This document shows positions 51,944 to 60,244 of a stretch of 64,000 nt of DNA, piece by piece. The stretch's first letter is position 1; every line of letters begins with the position of its first letter. A model generated the notes under the pieces. That model was not told the DNA's origin. It was given only the letters and a program-made list of their open reading frames with translations, and searched no databases. The position numbers and the translations under genes are program-made. The DNA is from Rhodopseudomonas faecalis (lineage in GTDB: Bacteria > Pseudomonadota > Alphaproteobacteria > Rhizobiales > Xanthobacteraceae): contig NZ_QJTI01000002.1 of assembly GCF_003217325.1 (NCBI RefSeq), positions 186,001 through 250,000 on the forward strand, given 5' to 3'.

Positions 51944-52877
51944 CGCAAAGACGTTCAACACGGGCGGCGCTTCGCCTGCTGCCGCGCTTCGGCGCAAGGG
52001 CGATCGCAAGGCCGGCAGATCAGGGCTGACGTTCGGCGAGATGGCGCCCAAGTATTCGGGCGAGGGCGGCGAGTTGCCGACCACCGGGACGTCGGTGTTC
52101 GACCCTGTGCTGTGCGAGCTGGCCTATCGCTGGTTCTGCCCGCCCGGCGGCGTCGTGGTCGATCCCTTCGCTGGGGGCTCGGTTCGCGGCTTGGTCGCGG
52201 CGAAGCTGGGGCGCCAATACTACGGCGTTGACCTCCGCGCCGAGCAGATCGAGGCGAACCACGAACAGGCCGCGCGCATCACGCCGGACAACATGCCGAC
52301 CTGGGTTTGCGGGGACAGCGCGCAGATCATCGGGCTTCTCGCCGGGGTCGATGCTGATTTCGTGTTCTCATGCCCGCCATACGCGGACCTCGAAGTCTAC
52401 AGCAACGATCCTCGCGACCTGTCAACGATGGACTATGAGGACTTCCGCGCAGCCTATGCCGACATCATCGAGCGGACATGCCAGCTGCTCAAGCCGGATC
52501 GCTTCGCTTGCTTCGTTGTGGGGGATGTGCGCGACAAGGACGGCATGTATCGCGGGTTCCCGTGGCACACGATTGAGGCGTTCCAGCGCGCCGGCCTGCG
52601 CCTGTACAACGAGGCTGTGCTGCTGACGGCGATTGGCTCTCTGCCAATCCGCACCGGCAAGCAATTTCAGGCGTCGCGCAAGCTCGGCAAATCGCACCAG
52701 AATGTCCTCGTCTTCTGCAAGGGCGATCCGGTCAAGGCAGTGGCCGCGATCGGTGATGTCGAATTTGGTGAGGGCGAACCGGGGACGATCGACCTCGGCG
52801 CCGCGTTGGATGCGGCAGGAGATGCCGATGATCTGGTGAGCGACCCCTGGGCCGAAGATGAAGGTAGCAATGTCTGA
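51930..52877 (+). CDS. DNA (adenine-N6 or cytosine-N4) methyltransferase
   Basis: A 315-residue methyltransferase with AdoMet-binding motif I as DPFAGGSVRG (residues 78-87) and catalytic motif IV as SCPPY (147-151). The amino group target (N6-adenine or N4-cytosine) fits the xxPPY motif. The order I before IV, with the target-recognition region after IV, is visible. It has no cognate restriction gene beside it, so a protective role against host restriction or marking of phage DNA is plausible. The ATG at 51930 overlaps the ParB-like gene by 14 bases. Confidence 0.9.
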   Translation: MRKPDAKTFNTGGASPAAALRRKGDRKAGRSGLTFGEMAPKYSGEGGELPTTGTSVFDPVLCELAYRWFCPPGGVVVDPFAGGSVRGLVAAKLGRQYYGVDLRAEQIEANHEQAARITPDNMPTWVCGDSAQIIGLLAGVDADFVFSCPPYADLEVYSNDPRDLSTMDYEDFRAAYADIIERTCQLLKPDRFACFVVGDVRDKDGMYRGFPWHTIEAFQRAGLRLYNEAVLLTAIGSLPIRTGKQFQASRKLGKSHQNVLVFCKGDPVKAVAAIGDVEFGEGEPGTIDLGAALDAAGDADDLVSDPWAEDEGSNV

Positions 52878-53067
52878 TCTTCCGAAAGCATCATTCGGTG
52901 AAATCGCCGACGCTCTGGTCTCGCTGCATGGCTTGATCGACGAAAACGGAAAAAACGTTCGCTTGATCTGGGTCGGCGAGCCCGTGTTCGAGGCGATTAT
53001 CTCAGGGCTTCGGCTCCTGCATTCGCAGGGTGTCGTGCCGGCGGTGCGGCCAGATGCAGTCCATTGA
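52870..53067 (+). CDS. Small phage protein, unknown function
   Basis: A 65-residue protein (LPKASFGEIADALVSLHGLIDENGKNVRLIWVGEPVFEAIISGLRLL). The ATG at 52870 has GAAGG about 7 bases upstream; an ATG at 52858 is also possible. It overlaps the methyltransferase gene by 8 bases. No family recognised. Confidence 0.72.
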   Translation: MSDLPKASFGEIADALVSLHGLIDENGKNVRLIWVGEPVFEAIISGLRLLHSQGVVPAVRPDAVH

Positions 53068-53088
53068 GTTCCCCGCGCGGTTGGCATG

Positions 53089-53115
53089 AAAAAGGGGCGC
53101 CCTTGCAGGCGCCCC
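53089..53115 (-). terminator. Terminator of the lone leftward gene
   Basis: A stem GGGGCGCC/GGCGCCCC (53094-53101 with 53108-53115) is preceded on the + strand by five A (53089-53093), i.e. a U5 run after the hairpin for leftward transcription. It follows the stop of the minus-strand gene at 53138 by 23 bases. Confidence 0.78.
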
Positions 53116-53137
53116 CTCGCATTGAGCCGCGGCAAGA

Positions 53138-53986
53138 TTACGCGGCGGGCTGGCTCAAATATACCCGCGTCACGGGGCCTTCTTTCTCGTGCCGGACTTC
53201 CAGGCCGTAGGACTTCGCGAACTTCTTCGCCCGGACGAGGACGCTGATGTCCACGAGGCCGATGGCCTTCATGTCCTTGGTGGTCGCGCCCTCGGGGCGG
53301 ATCAGCAGGTCATAGACCTGGCGGGAGATCGTCCCCTCGCGCGGCGCGTTTCCGTCGGTCGGCGCCTTCGCGGCTTGGGCCTTGGGCGCCTGCGTCTTGC
53401 GCACCACGATCTCGCGCTCCGGGCTGGCCGCGCGCCGCGCCTTGGCGGCAACGGCGGCCTTTTCTTCCTCGGTCATCGGCGGGCGCAGGAGCGACGCCGG
53501 GATTTGCAGCGGATCGCGCTCGGGCATCGCAGCCGGCGTGGGCTCGGCCTTGGGATCGGCCGCCGGCTCGGCCGCCGGCGCCGCGGCGCCCTTGCTGGGG
53601 ATCGTGTAGCGCCAGCCGCGCTCGTCGCTGCCTGCGACCTTGAAATCTTCGCCCGGCTTGGCTTGCGGGTTGTTCAGCTCCTTGCGAGCGGCGCGCACGG
53701 CTGCGGACTTGGCGGTGTAGGTCTTCGACATGGTATTAACCCCGTGAGTAGTTGCGTTGAGGCTGTACCGCTTGCACAGCGCGTCGATGCCGGCGGCGAT
53801 TAGTTCCGCGGGCTTCATGCCAAGCTGCTCGTAAAAGCGCCCGTTTTCGAACGCCTCGTGGGCTCGCTTGATCGCCGGGCCGTGCTTCCCAAGTTCGGGA
53901 AAGCGGGCGGCGATCCGCAGCGCTTCGCGCCAATCGGCACGATCCGCCGCGGCCTTGAGCCGCGAGAGTTTGGTTGCCTGTGTCAT
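53138..53986 (-). CDS. Lone leftward phage gene (moron-like), two-part protein
   Basis: A 282-residue protein on the opposite strand to all late genes. Residues 1-78 resemble a short phage protein often found alone (LSRLKAAADRADWREALRIAARFPELGKHGPAIKRAHEAFENGRFYEQLG). After MSKTYTAK a disordered, Ala/Pro/Lys-rich part follows, and the last 60 residues form a possible winged helix (GTISRQVYDLLIRPEGATTKDMKAIGLVDISVLVRAKKFAKSYGLEVRHEKEGPVTRVYL). It has its own terminator and a divergent promoter region with terS, the organisation of phage morons. It may be two genes fused. Function unknown. Confidence 0.8.
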   Translation of the reverse strand: MTQATKLSRLKAAADRADWREALRIAARFPELGKHGPAIKRAHEAFENGRFYEQLGMKPAELIAAGIDALCKRYSLNATTHGVNTMSKTYTAKSAAVRAARKELNNPQAKPGEDFKVAGSDERGWRYTIPSKGAAAPAAEPAADPKAEPTPAAMPERDPLQIPASLLRPPMTEEEKAAVAAKARRAASPEREIVVRKTQAPKAQAAKAPTDGNAPREGTISRQVYDLLIRPEGATTKDMKAIGLVDISVLVRAKKFAKSYGLEVRHEKEGPVTRVYLSQPAA

Positions 53987-54085
53987 CGGTTACTTGCCAA
54001 TCTGTCCGGCCTTGCCTTGCCGGCTGTCGCGACACTATGCGCAACACTAACAAGTTCAACCTCCTCAACCGTTGTTAGCGAAAAA
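53987..54085. promoter_or_regulatory. Divergent promoter region of the lone gene and terS
   Basis: The 99-base gap has a half operator CTTGCCAA (53994-54001; compare the repressor sites), an AT-rich part and a short inverted repeat CTAACAA/TTGTTAG (54047-54053 with 54072-54078) directly before terS. The half site is the reason to suspect that the repressor also controls this point. Confidence 0.45.
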
Positions 54086-54595
54086 ATGTCGAGCCAGCAG
54101 GAAGCGCCGCAAGCCGGCATGATTACCACTGAGCAGGCGGGCCGCTTGCTGATGGTAACAGGCGAGCGCGTCCGGCAACTAATCAAGTCGGGATATGTGC
54201 CACGACCTGTCAAGGGCGTGATCCCGTTAGTTGCTGCCGTTCAAGGATACATCAAGTTCCTTAAGGACGAAGATCGCCGGTCGAGCAAATCGGCCGCAGA
54301 TAGCCGCGTGCGCGATGCGCGCGCAAAAGAAATTGAGCTCAAGATCGCGCGGCAACAGCGCGAACTACTCCCAACAGAGGAGGCGGTCGCCCTGTGTAAC
54401 CGCGTGGTCGGCTTGCTGATCTCGCGCGTCGCGGGCTTGCCCGCCGAATTCACGCGAGATTTGAATGAGCGTCGCCGGCTGGAAGGCTCCATTGACGCAA
54501 TCCGCGTCGAAGTGGCCGATCTCATTCGAGAATATCGTCTCTCCCTGCCTGTCGTTGGAAACGATCATCCGGCCGGCGGCGAGGGTAACGCCTGA
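54086..54595 (+). CDS. Terminase small subunit (Nu1-like)
   Basis: A 169-residue small terminase. The N-terminal helix-turn-helix (ITTEQAGRLLMVTGERVRQLIKSGYVPRP) recognises phage DNA; the middle (SVRDARAKEIELKIARQQRELLPTEEAVAL) is a coiled coil for oligomerisation, and the C-terminal helix (RRRLEGSIDAIRVEVADLIREYR) binds the large subunit. The ATG at 54086 is used; no good ribosome binding site is visible. Upstream of the large terminase gene, overlap 41 bases. Confidence 0.9.
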   Translation: MSSQQEAPQAGMITTEQAGRLLMVTGERVRQLIKSGYVPRPVKGVIPLVAAVQGYIKFLKDEDRRSSKSAADSRVRDARAKEIELKIARQQRELLPTEEAVALCNRVVGLLISRVAGLPAEFTRDLNERRRLEGSIDAIRVEVADLIREYRLSLPVVGNDHPAGGEGNA

Positions 54596-56477
54596 CGTTT
54601 GGGGTACCCAACGCATCTATCCGCCGACTGCCGGTGTGCCGGGGCGCCGCGATCCTCACCTAACGCCATACACGGTGGCGTTCGGCCGGGCCGCGATGAT
54701 CGGCGCAGCAAAGCGCGCGGTGCTCGTCTGTGGCGCGCAGATGGGCAAAACCGATACCGAGCTCGACCTGATCGGCTGCAAGCTGGACACCCAGCCGGCG
54801 CCGATCCTGTATGCCGGGCCGTCGCTCGACTTTATCCGGGACCAGTTCGAGCCGCGGTTGAACGAACTGTTTGACCAATCCGCGACGCTGTCACTCAAGG
54901 TCACGCGCGGCAAATCGAACAGGAAGACGCGCAAACTAGTTGCCGGCGTGCCGGTGCGCCTTGCGCATGCTGGATCATCGACCGCCCTAAAGTCGGACCC
55001 GGCGGCGCTCGCCATCGTGGACGAGTACGACGAAATGCTTGCGAACGTCCGCAAGCAAGGCGACCCGCTCGGGCTAATTGAGGCCCGAGGCCACACATAC
55101 GCGGATTTCGTCGCGGTTGTTTCCTCGACACCCTCCGTCGGGGCCGTTGAAACGGAGATCGACCAAAAGTCCGGCCTTGAATTTTGGAAGGTCGCCGCCG
55201 CCACTGATCTGTTCTCGCCTATCTGGCGCCTCTGGCAGGAGGGCACGCGCTATCATTGGACGTGGCGCTGCCCGCATTGCGGCGGCTGGTTCATCCCTCG
55301 ATTGAAGCTGTTGCGGTGGCCGAAGAATGCGACGCCAGCCGAAGCGCTGCGCTCGGCGTACATCGCCGCGCCGTGCTGCGGGGGTGTCGTAGAGGAACGC
55401 CATAAGGCTGCGCTGAATGCGCAGGGCATCTATGTCGCCCCGGGGCAAACGATCAACGACCTTGGGGAAGTTGAAGGCGCCCCGCCGGAAAGCTCCACGG
55501 TGTCGTTTTGGGTGTCCGGGCTCTGCTCGCCATTCAGAACGATCGGCCAGCGCGCTGAGGCTTATCTCCAAGCGCTGGCGAGCGGCGAGAACCCGAAAAT
55601 TCAGACGGCGGTCAACGCCGACTTCGGCGAGTTGTGGACGCCAACCGGCGCCGACACCCCGGATTGGGCAGAGGTTGCGGCGCTTCGGCTGCCGTATCAG
55701 GCCGGCGACGTGCCGGATGGCGTTGTGTTTCTGACGGCCGGCATCGACGTTGGTGCTCGCCGGCTGCACTACGTCATTCGCGGTTGGGGTTCGCGACAGG
55801 AAAGCTGGCTCATTGAGCATGGCGTCCTGTGGGGCGACACGCACTTGCCGCACGTCTGGGACGATCTGGCCGGGTTGCTTGCAAACAACTACGGCGGGCT
55901 AACTATCCGTAAGGCGTTTGTAGATGCCGGCTTCCGGCCTGGGCGAAAAGACAACGTGCCTGTGCACATGGTCTATGAGTTCTGTCGGAAGCATCAGCGC
56001 ATCGCTCTGCCGTCGAAAGGGTACGACCATCGTGACGCGCCCGTTTCGCTGAGCCGTATCGAAGTAGTCCCGAGCGGCAAAAAGGCGAAGTACGGGCTCG
56101 ATCTCGCGTTGCTCGATACGGACATGCTCAAGTCATTTGTGCATGGACGCATTCTTTGGGATGCGGCCTCGCCGGGGGGCTGGCACATCCCGGAAGATGC
56201 GACGGACGAATATTGCAAGCAGGTAGTAGCGGAAAGCCGCGTGCCGAAGCCGAAAGGCGGCTTCATGTGGGTTCGGACCGGGGAGAACCATTACCTCGAT
56301 TGTGAGGCGATGGCCTACGGCGCGGCGTATCTGCTCCGCGTGTTCATGCTCAGGGATGGCGCGAAGCGGCCGAAGCCGCCCGCGCCGCCGCCTAAACCAA
56401 CCAGCGCAACCATCCCAGCCGCAGCGCCCCCGCGGGGCTTGGCCGGGCTTGCGCGCCTCAACCAGATGGGACGCTAA
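54555..56477 (+). CDS. Terminase large subunit (lambda gpA type)
   Basis: A 640-residue packaging motor and nuclease. Walker A is CGAQMGKT (residues 59-66), Walker B is in ALAIVDEYDE, and a zinc-ribbon-like pair follows (CPHCGGW and CCGG). The nuclease domain is in the C-terminal half (GVVFLTAGIDVGARRLHYVIRGWG, then KAFVDAGFRPGRKD). The gpA family cuts concatemers at cos sites. The TTG at 54555 is chosen because the ATG at 54465 would overlap terS by 131 bases. Confidence 0.9.
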   Translation: METIIRPAARVTPDVWGTQRIYPPTAGVPGRRDPHLTPYTVAFGRAAMIGAAKRAVLVCGAQMGKTDTELDLIGCKLDTQPAPILYAGPSLDFIRDQFEPRLNELFDQSATLSLKVTRGKSNRKTRKLVAGVPVRLAHAGSSTALKSDPAALAIVDEYDEMLANVRKQGDPLGLIEARGHTYADFVAVVSSTPSVGAVETEIDQKSGLEFWKVAAATDLFSPIWRLWQEGTRYHWTWRCPHCGGWFIPRLKLLRWPKNATPAEALRSAYIAAPCCGGVVEERHKAALNAQGIYVAPGQTINDLGEVEGAPPESSTVSFWVSGLCSPFRTIGQRAEAYLQALASGENPKIQTAVNADFGELWTPTGADTPDWAEVAALRLPYQAGDVPDGVVFLTAGIDVGARRLHYVIRGWGSRQESWLIEHGVLWGDTHLPHVWDDLAGLLANNYGGLTIRKAFVDAGFRPGRKDNVPVHMVYEFCRKHQRIALPSKGYDHRDAPVSLSRIEVVPSGKKAKYGLDLALLDTDMLKSFVHGRILWDAASPGGWHIPEDATDEYCKQVVAESRVPKPKGGFMWVRTGENHYLDCEAMAYGAAYLLRVFMLRDGAKRPKPPAPPPKPTSATIPAAAPPRGLAGLARLNQMGR

Positions 56478-56478
56478 C

Positions 56479-56721
56479 ATGGCGACGCCTGAACAAATCG
56501 CGCTTTGGCGGCAGCAGCTCGCCGAAGCTGAGGCGGCGTATCACGAGGCTCGAATGAGCGGGTCCGTCAACCGCATCCGCCACGGTGACAAGGAGGTTCA
56601 AACAGGCCGCGTCTCGCTTAGTGAGCTTGCCGGCTACATCGCGGAGCTTCGGGGCAAGTTGGCCGAGGCAGGCGTGAATGTCGGCGGCGGTCGCGGCAAA
56701 GCGCGGCGGGTGGTGTTCTGA
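56479..56721 (+). CDS. gpW-family head-tail joining protein
   Basis: An 80-residue protein matching gpW: MATPEQIALWRQQLAEAEAAYHEARMSGSVNRIRHGDKEVQTGRVSLSELAGYIAELRGKL. GpW plugs the portal and allows tail attachment. The gene lies 1 base after the large terminase stop and shares one base with the portal start, the lambda order (A-W-B). Confidence 0.92.
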   Translation: MATPEQIALWRQQLAEAEAAYHEARMSGSVNRIRHGDKEVQTGRVSLSELAGYIAELRGKLAEAGVNVGGGRGKARRVVF

Positions 56722-58346
56722 TGTCCAGCAAAGCTACCGCTCTGTTCGACCAGTATGGCGACCCGATCCGGAGCGTTGGCAACCGTGGTCGCGTCATGGC
56801 TGGCGGCTTCCGCGGCGCGTCGTATTCCGACCCCGACCTCGCCGCCTGGACACCGAACCTGTACTCGGCCCATGCCGCGTACATGGGGGACCGGAACCCG
56901 CTGGCGGCCCGCGTCCACGATCTTGTCCGCAACGACGGATGGACGGCGGGCGGCGTTACGCGCGTTGTTGACACGATCATCGGCGCCCAATTTCGGCTGA
57001 CGTCGAAGCCGATCGCGCGCGTCCTTGGCATTGACGACGATGCCGCGGACGAGCTTGCCAACAACATCGAGGCCGAGTTCTCGATGTGGGCTGACGACCC
57101 CGACTGCTATTGCGACGCCGGGCGTCGGAACAGCTTCACCGGCAATCTAGGGCTCATGTTTCGACACCGCCTTGTGGATGGCGAGGCGCTGGCAAAGATC
57201 GAATGGCTACCCGGGCGCGGCGGCATTTATTCGACCGCGGTCAAGGTGATCGACCCGGATCGGCTGTCCAACCCGCACAACCAGATCGACACCGTATCGC
57301 TGCGCATGGGTATCGCGCTGGGCGCGCACGAGGAGCCGATCGGCTATCACATCCGCATGGCGCATCCCGGCGATGCCGGGGTCTACAATCCGAACATCTG
57401 GCGGTGGGAGTATTTCGCGCGCGAGACGACATTCGGCCGCCGGATGATGGTGCATGCGTTTGAGGCGGAGCGGGCCGGGCAGGTTCGCGGCATCTCGGTG
57501 CTTGCGCCGATCATCAAGAAGCTTCGGATGCTCGGCCGCTACGACGAGGCCGAATTGCAGGCAGCGGTTATCAACGCCGTCATGGCGGCGATCGTTGAGA
57601 GCCCGTTCGACCACGAGCAGTTTGCAGCCGCGCTCGCTGGCGGCGACGAGCTGTCGTCGTATCAGACGCAGCGCCTCGGCTATTACGACGCCTCACCGAT
57701 CAACCTCGGCGGCGCAAAGATGGCGTTCGCCTTCCCGGGCGAGAAGGTGACGCTGACGAAGCCGAGCCACCCGAACAGTGTGTTCGAGCACTTCGTTCGA
57801 GCAAGCCTGCGCAATGTCGCGTCGGCGCTCGGCATGTCCTACGAGCAGCTGTCCATGGATTGGGGGCAGGTCAACTACTCGTCCGCCCGTGCCGCCCTGC
57901 TTGAAGTGTGGCGCGGCTACACCGCGCGGCGCGGTCACTTCGTCGCCCAGGCTGTCCAACCGATCTATGCGGCATGGTTGGAGGAGGCGATCGACAAGGG
58001 GCGCGTCAAGCTCCCTTCCGGCGCGCCTGACTTCTATGCGGCGAAGGCGGCCTACTGCGCCGCGCGGTGGATCGGCCCCGGCCGCGGCTGGGTTGATCCG
58101 CTCAAGGAAGCGCAGGCGTCTGCGTTCCGCATCGCGAGCGGGCTGTCCACGCTTGAGCGGGAAACCGCCGAAGCGGCGGGCGAGGATTATCTCGAAAACC
58201 TTCGGCAGACCGCACGCGAGCGCAAGGAGATCGCTTCGCTCGGGATGGACTGGAAGCAGTTCCGATCGCAACCCGGCGGCGCGGCGCCGCCGGCTGACGA
58301 CGACGAAGAACCGCGGCCGAAGAAGAAGCGAAAGGAGCCGGCATGA
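56721..58346 (+). CDS. Portal protein (lambda gpB family)
   Basis: A 541-residue portal protein, the dodecameric ring through which DNA enters the head. Typical blocks: NPLAARVHDLVRNDGWTAGGVTRVVDTIIGAQFRLTSKP, LMFRHRLVDGEALAKIEWLPGRGG, RVIDPDRLSNP-like KVIDPDRLSNPHNQIDTVSLR, GRRMMVHAFEAERAGQVRGIS, LGMSYEQLSMDWGQVNYSSARAALLE, SAFRIASGLSTLERETAEAAGEDYLENLRQ. Length normal. Its stop overlaps the protease start by 4 bases. Confidence 0.94.
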   Translation: MSSKATALFDQYGDPIRSVGNRGRVMAGGFRGASYSDPDLAAWTPNLYSAHAAYMGDRNPLAARVHDLVRNDGWTAGGVTRVVDTIIGAQFRLTSKPIARVLGIDDDAADELANNIEAEFSMWADDPDCYCDAGRRNSFTGNLGLMFRHRLVDGEALAKIEWLPGRGGIYSTAVKVIDPDRLSNPHNQIDTVSLRMGIALGAHEEPIGYHIRMAHPGDAGVYNPNIWRWEYFARETTFGRRMMVHAFEAERAGQVRGISVLAPIIKKLRMLGRYDEAELQAAVINAVMAAIVESPFDHEQFAAALAGGDELSSYQTQRLGYYDASPINLGGAKMAFAFPGEKVTLTKPSHPNSVFEHFVRASLRNVASALGMSYEQLSMDWGQVNYSSARAALLEVWRGYTARRGHFVAQAVQPIYAAWLEEAIDKGRVKLPSGAPDFYAAKAAYCAARWIGPGRGWVDPLKEAQASAFRIASGLSTLERETAEAAGEDYLENLRQTARERKEIASLGMDWKQFRSQPGGAAPPADDDEEPRPKKKRKEPA

Positions 58347-59272
58347 ATGGGCTGGTCTATCCCGAGATTGCCACACGCATTTTCGGCACACCGCTGATGA
58401 TGCACCCGGGCAAGGCGGCCTCGATCCTGTCGGCGATCGGCGGACGCCTTGTTGACGGCGGGCTCGAATTCGAGGGCGCGGTTCCGATCGCGCACGTCGC
58501 ATTCGAGCGCGGGCGGCCGAGCGCCGCGCGCATCTCGGATCGCATGGGGCGTTACTACGACGCCAACAAGATCGACACGCTCGATCGCGTCGGCAATGTC
58601 GCCGTGATCGGCATCGAAGGGACGCTCGTTCACAAGGGCGCGTTCATCGGGATGTCGTCGGGGCGGACGAGCTACCAGGGGCTACAGACGCAGATCAAGC
58701 GTGCTGCCCTGGACAAGTCGATCGCTGGTGTCGTGTTCGAGGTTGATAGCTTCGGCGGCGAGGTCGCCGGGGCATTCGAGACGGCCTCGATGATCGCCGA
58801 GCTAGGGCAGATCAAGCCGACGATCGCGATTTTGACCGACCACGCACTCTCGGCTGGATACCTGCTCGCCAGCGCGGCGAAGCAAGTCATCATGCCGCCG
58901 CACGGCCGCGCCGGATCGATCGGCGTCATCACCCTTCACGCGGACTATTCGGCCGCGCTGGCAAAGAACGGGGTTCGCGTCACGATCCTCGCAGCCGGCG
59001 AGCATAAGGCCGATGGCAACCCGTATGAGCCGCTCCCGAAGGAAACCGCGGACCGCATCCGCGGGGGTCTGGGGAAAGCCCGGCAGAGCTTTGCCGAGCA
59101 CGTTGGTCGCTTCCGCGGCAGCCGTTTGACTGCGGCGGCGGCGCTGGCGACCGAGGCTCAGGATTATGACGGCAGCGATGCCGTTGCCCTGGGTCTCGCC
59201 GACGCTGTTGGCAATGCCAACGCTGCGTTCAGCAGCTTCATCGCGGCCGTCAACAAGCGCCGCCACCACTGA
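58343..59272 (+). CDS. S49-family prohead protease (lambda gpC-like)
   Basis: A 309-residue serine protease of the SppA/S49 type that cuts the scaffold during head maturation. The catalytic serine is Ser170 in DHALSAGYLLAS and the lysine is Lys222 in HKADGNPYEPLP; the 52-residue spacing equals that of lambda gpC (Ser166/Lys218). Flanking blocks GVVFEVDSFGGEVAGAFE and RAGSIGVITLHADYS are also conserved. The ATG overlaps the portal stop by 4 bases. Lambda Nu3 scaffold is encoded inside gpC; here the scaffold-like part is the separate next gene. Confidence 0.94.
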   Translation: MNGLVYPEIATRIFGTPLMMHPGKAASILSAIGGRLVDGGLEFEGAVPIAHVAFERGRPSAARISDRMGRYYDANKIDTLDRVGNVAVIGIEGTLVHKGAFIGMSSGRTSYQGLQTQIKRAALDKSIAGVVFEVDSFGGEVAGAFETASMIAELGQIKPTIAILTDHALSAGYLLASAAKQVIMPPHGRAGSIGVITLHADYSAALAKNGVRVTILAAGEHKADGNPYEPLPKETADRIRGGLGKARQSFAEHVGRFRGSRLTAAAALATEAQDYDGSDAVALGLADAVGNANAAFSSFIAAVNKRRHH

Positions 59273-59283
59273 GAGGACCATCT

Positions 59284-59748
59284 ATGAACAACAGTCTTTT
59301 GGCGGCTGTGAACGCTGCCGCCGATGCCCCGGATCAGGGCGCCACGGCCCGCGTGATCGACGCCAGCGCCGCGCAGATCGCCCAGGCCCGCGCCGAGGGC
59401 TTTGCCGAGGGCGAGCAGAAGGGGCGCGCCGAAGCCGTTAAGACCGAGCGCACCCGCTGCGCTGCAATCCTGGGCGCGGAAGCCGCCAAGGGCCGCGAGG
59501 CCATGGCGCACTTTTGCGCCTTCGAGACGGACATGTCCGCAGATCAGGCGGTCGCGATGATGGGCAAAGCCCCGGCGCTGGAAGCAACCGCGCCCGCGAT
59601 GGCCGCTCAGTCGCCGCTCGATCGCGCCATGTCGAAGTTCGCAGGCCCCGTCGGCGCTGACGCGCAACCCGCGGTGCAGAGCGCATCGATCGACTTCGGC
59701 GGCATTTACGCCGCCCGTCAGGCGGCGGTCGCCGCGGCGCGCAAGTAA
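59284..59748 (+). CDS. Scaffold-like head assembly protein (Nu3-like)
   Basis: A 154-residue protein, 11 bases after the protease gene. It starts with a long helix (IAQARAEGFAEGEQKGRAEAVKTERTRCAAILGAEAAKGREAMAHFCAFETDMSADQAVAMMGKAP) followed by an Ala/Pro-rich tail. Sequences like this form the C-terminal part of many phage S49 proteases, i.e. the scaffold. So it is most likely the separate scaffold partner. Confidence 0.85.
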   Translation: MNNSLLAAVNAAADAPDQGATARVIDASAAQIAQARAEGFAEGEQKGRAEAVKTERTRCAAILGAEAAKGREAMAHFCAFETDMSADQAVAMMGKAPALEATAPAMAAQSPLDRAMSKFAGPVGADAQPAVQSASIDFGGIYAARQAAVAAARK

Positions 59749-59786
59749 TCCTCGGCAGAGCCAGAGAAGCAAGGAGAGAAAGAGCA

Positions 59787-60161
59787 ATGGGTGTTCTGAC
59801 CGAAGGTCCCCGCAAGGGCAATTTCATCTTGTCCGAAGACGACGAGGGCCGGCTCTCGCGCGACATCATCACCGTCGCGGCGGGCTCGGGCAAGCTCCGG
59901 CCCGGCACTGTGCTCGGCATGGTCGCCGCGTCCGAGAAGTACGTGCCGTCGCCGGAAGCCGGCAATGATGGCTCGCAAGTCGCTTCGGCGTGTCTGATCG
60001 ATGAAGTCGATGCGACCGACCATGACGTAGAGACGACCGGCATCATGCGGCACGCCGAGGTCAATCACCACGGCCTGTACTACGACGCCAGTGTGGACAC
60101 CGACGCCAAGAAAGCCGCGAAGCACGCGCAGCTCAAGGCGGCCGGCATCGTCGTCCGCTAA
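59787..60161 (+). CDS. Head decoration protein (lambda gpD-like)
   Basis: A 124-residue protein of the gpD type: LTEGPRKGNFILSEDDEGRLSRDIITVAAGSGKLRPGTVLGMVAAS, CLIDEVDATDHDVETTGIMRHAEVNHHGLYYDA. It binds the outer capsid as trimers to stabilise it after expansion. Ribosome binding site AAGGAGA before the ATG. It precedes the capsid gene; a hairpin with a T-run lies in the gap. Confidence 0.93.
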   Translation: MGVLTEGPRKGNFILSEDDEGRLSRDIITVAAGSGKLRPGTVLGMVAASEKYVPSPEAGNDGSQVASACLIDEVDATDHDVETTGIMRHAEVNHHGLYYDASVDTDAKKAAKHAQLKAAGIVVR

Positions 60162-60198
60162 GCGTCCGAACTACCAACAATCCATCCACCTGTTTGCG

Positions 60199-60233
60199 AG
60201 CCCCGCGGCGAAAGCCCGGGGCTTTCGCTTTTT
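60199..60233 (+). terminator. Terminator-like hairpin between gpD-like and gpE-like genes
   Basis: An 8-base-pair stem GCGAAAGC/GCTTTCGC (60208-60215 with 60221-60228, loop of five) is directly followed by five T (60229-60233). A competing stem AGCCCC/GGGGCT (60199-60204 with 60218-60223) overlaps it. It would cut transcription between the decoration and capsid genes unless partly read through. Confidence 0.8.
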
Positions 60234-60244
60234 GAGGGACAAAA

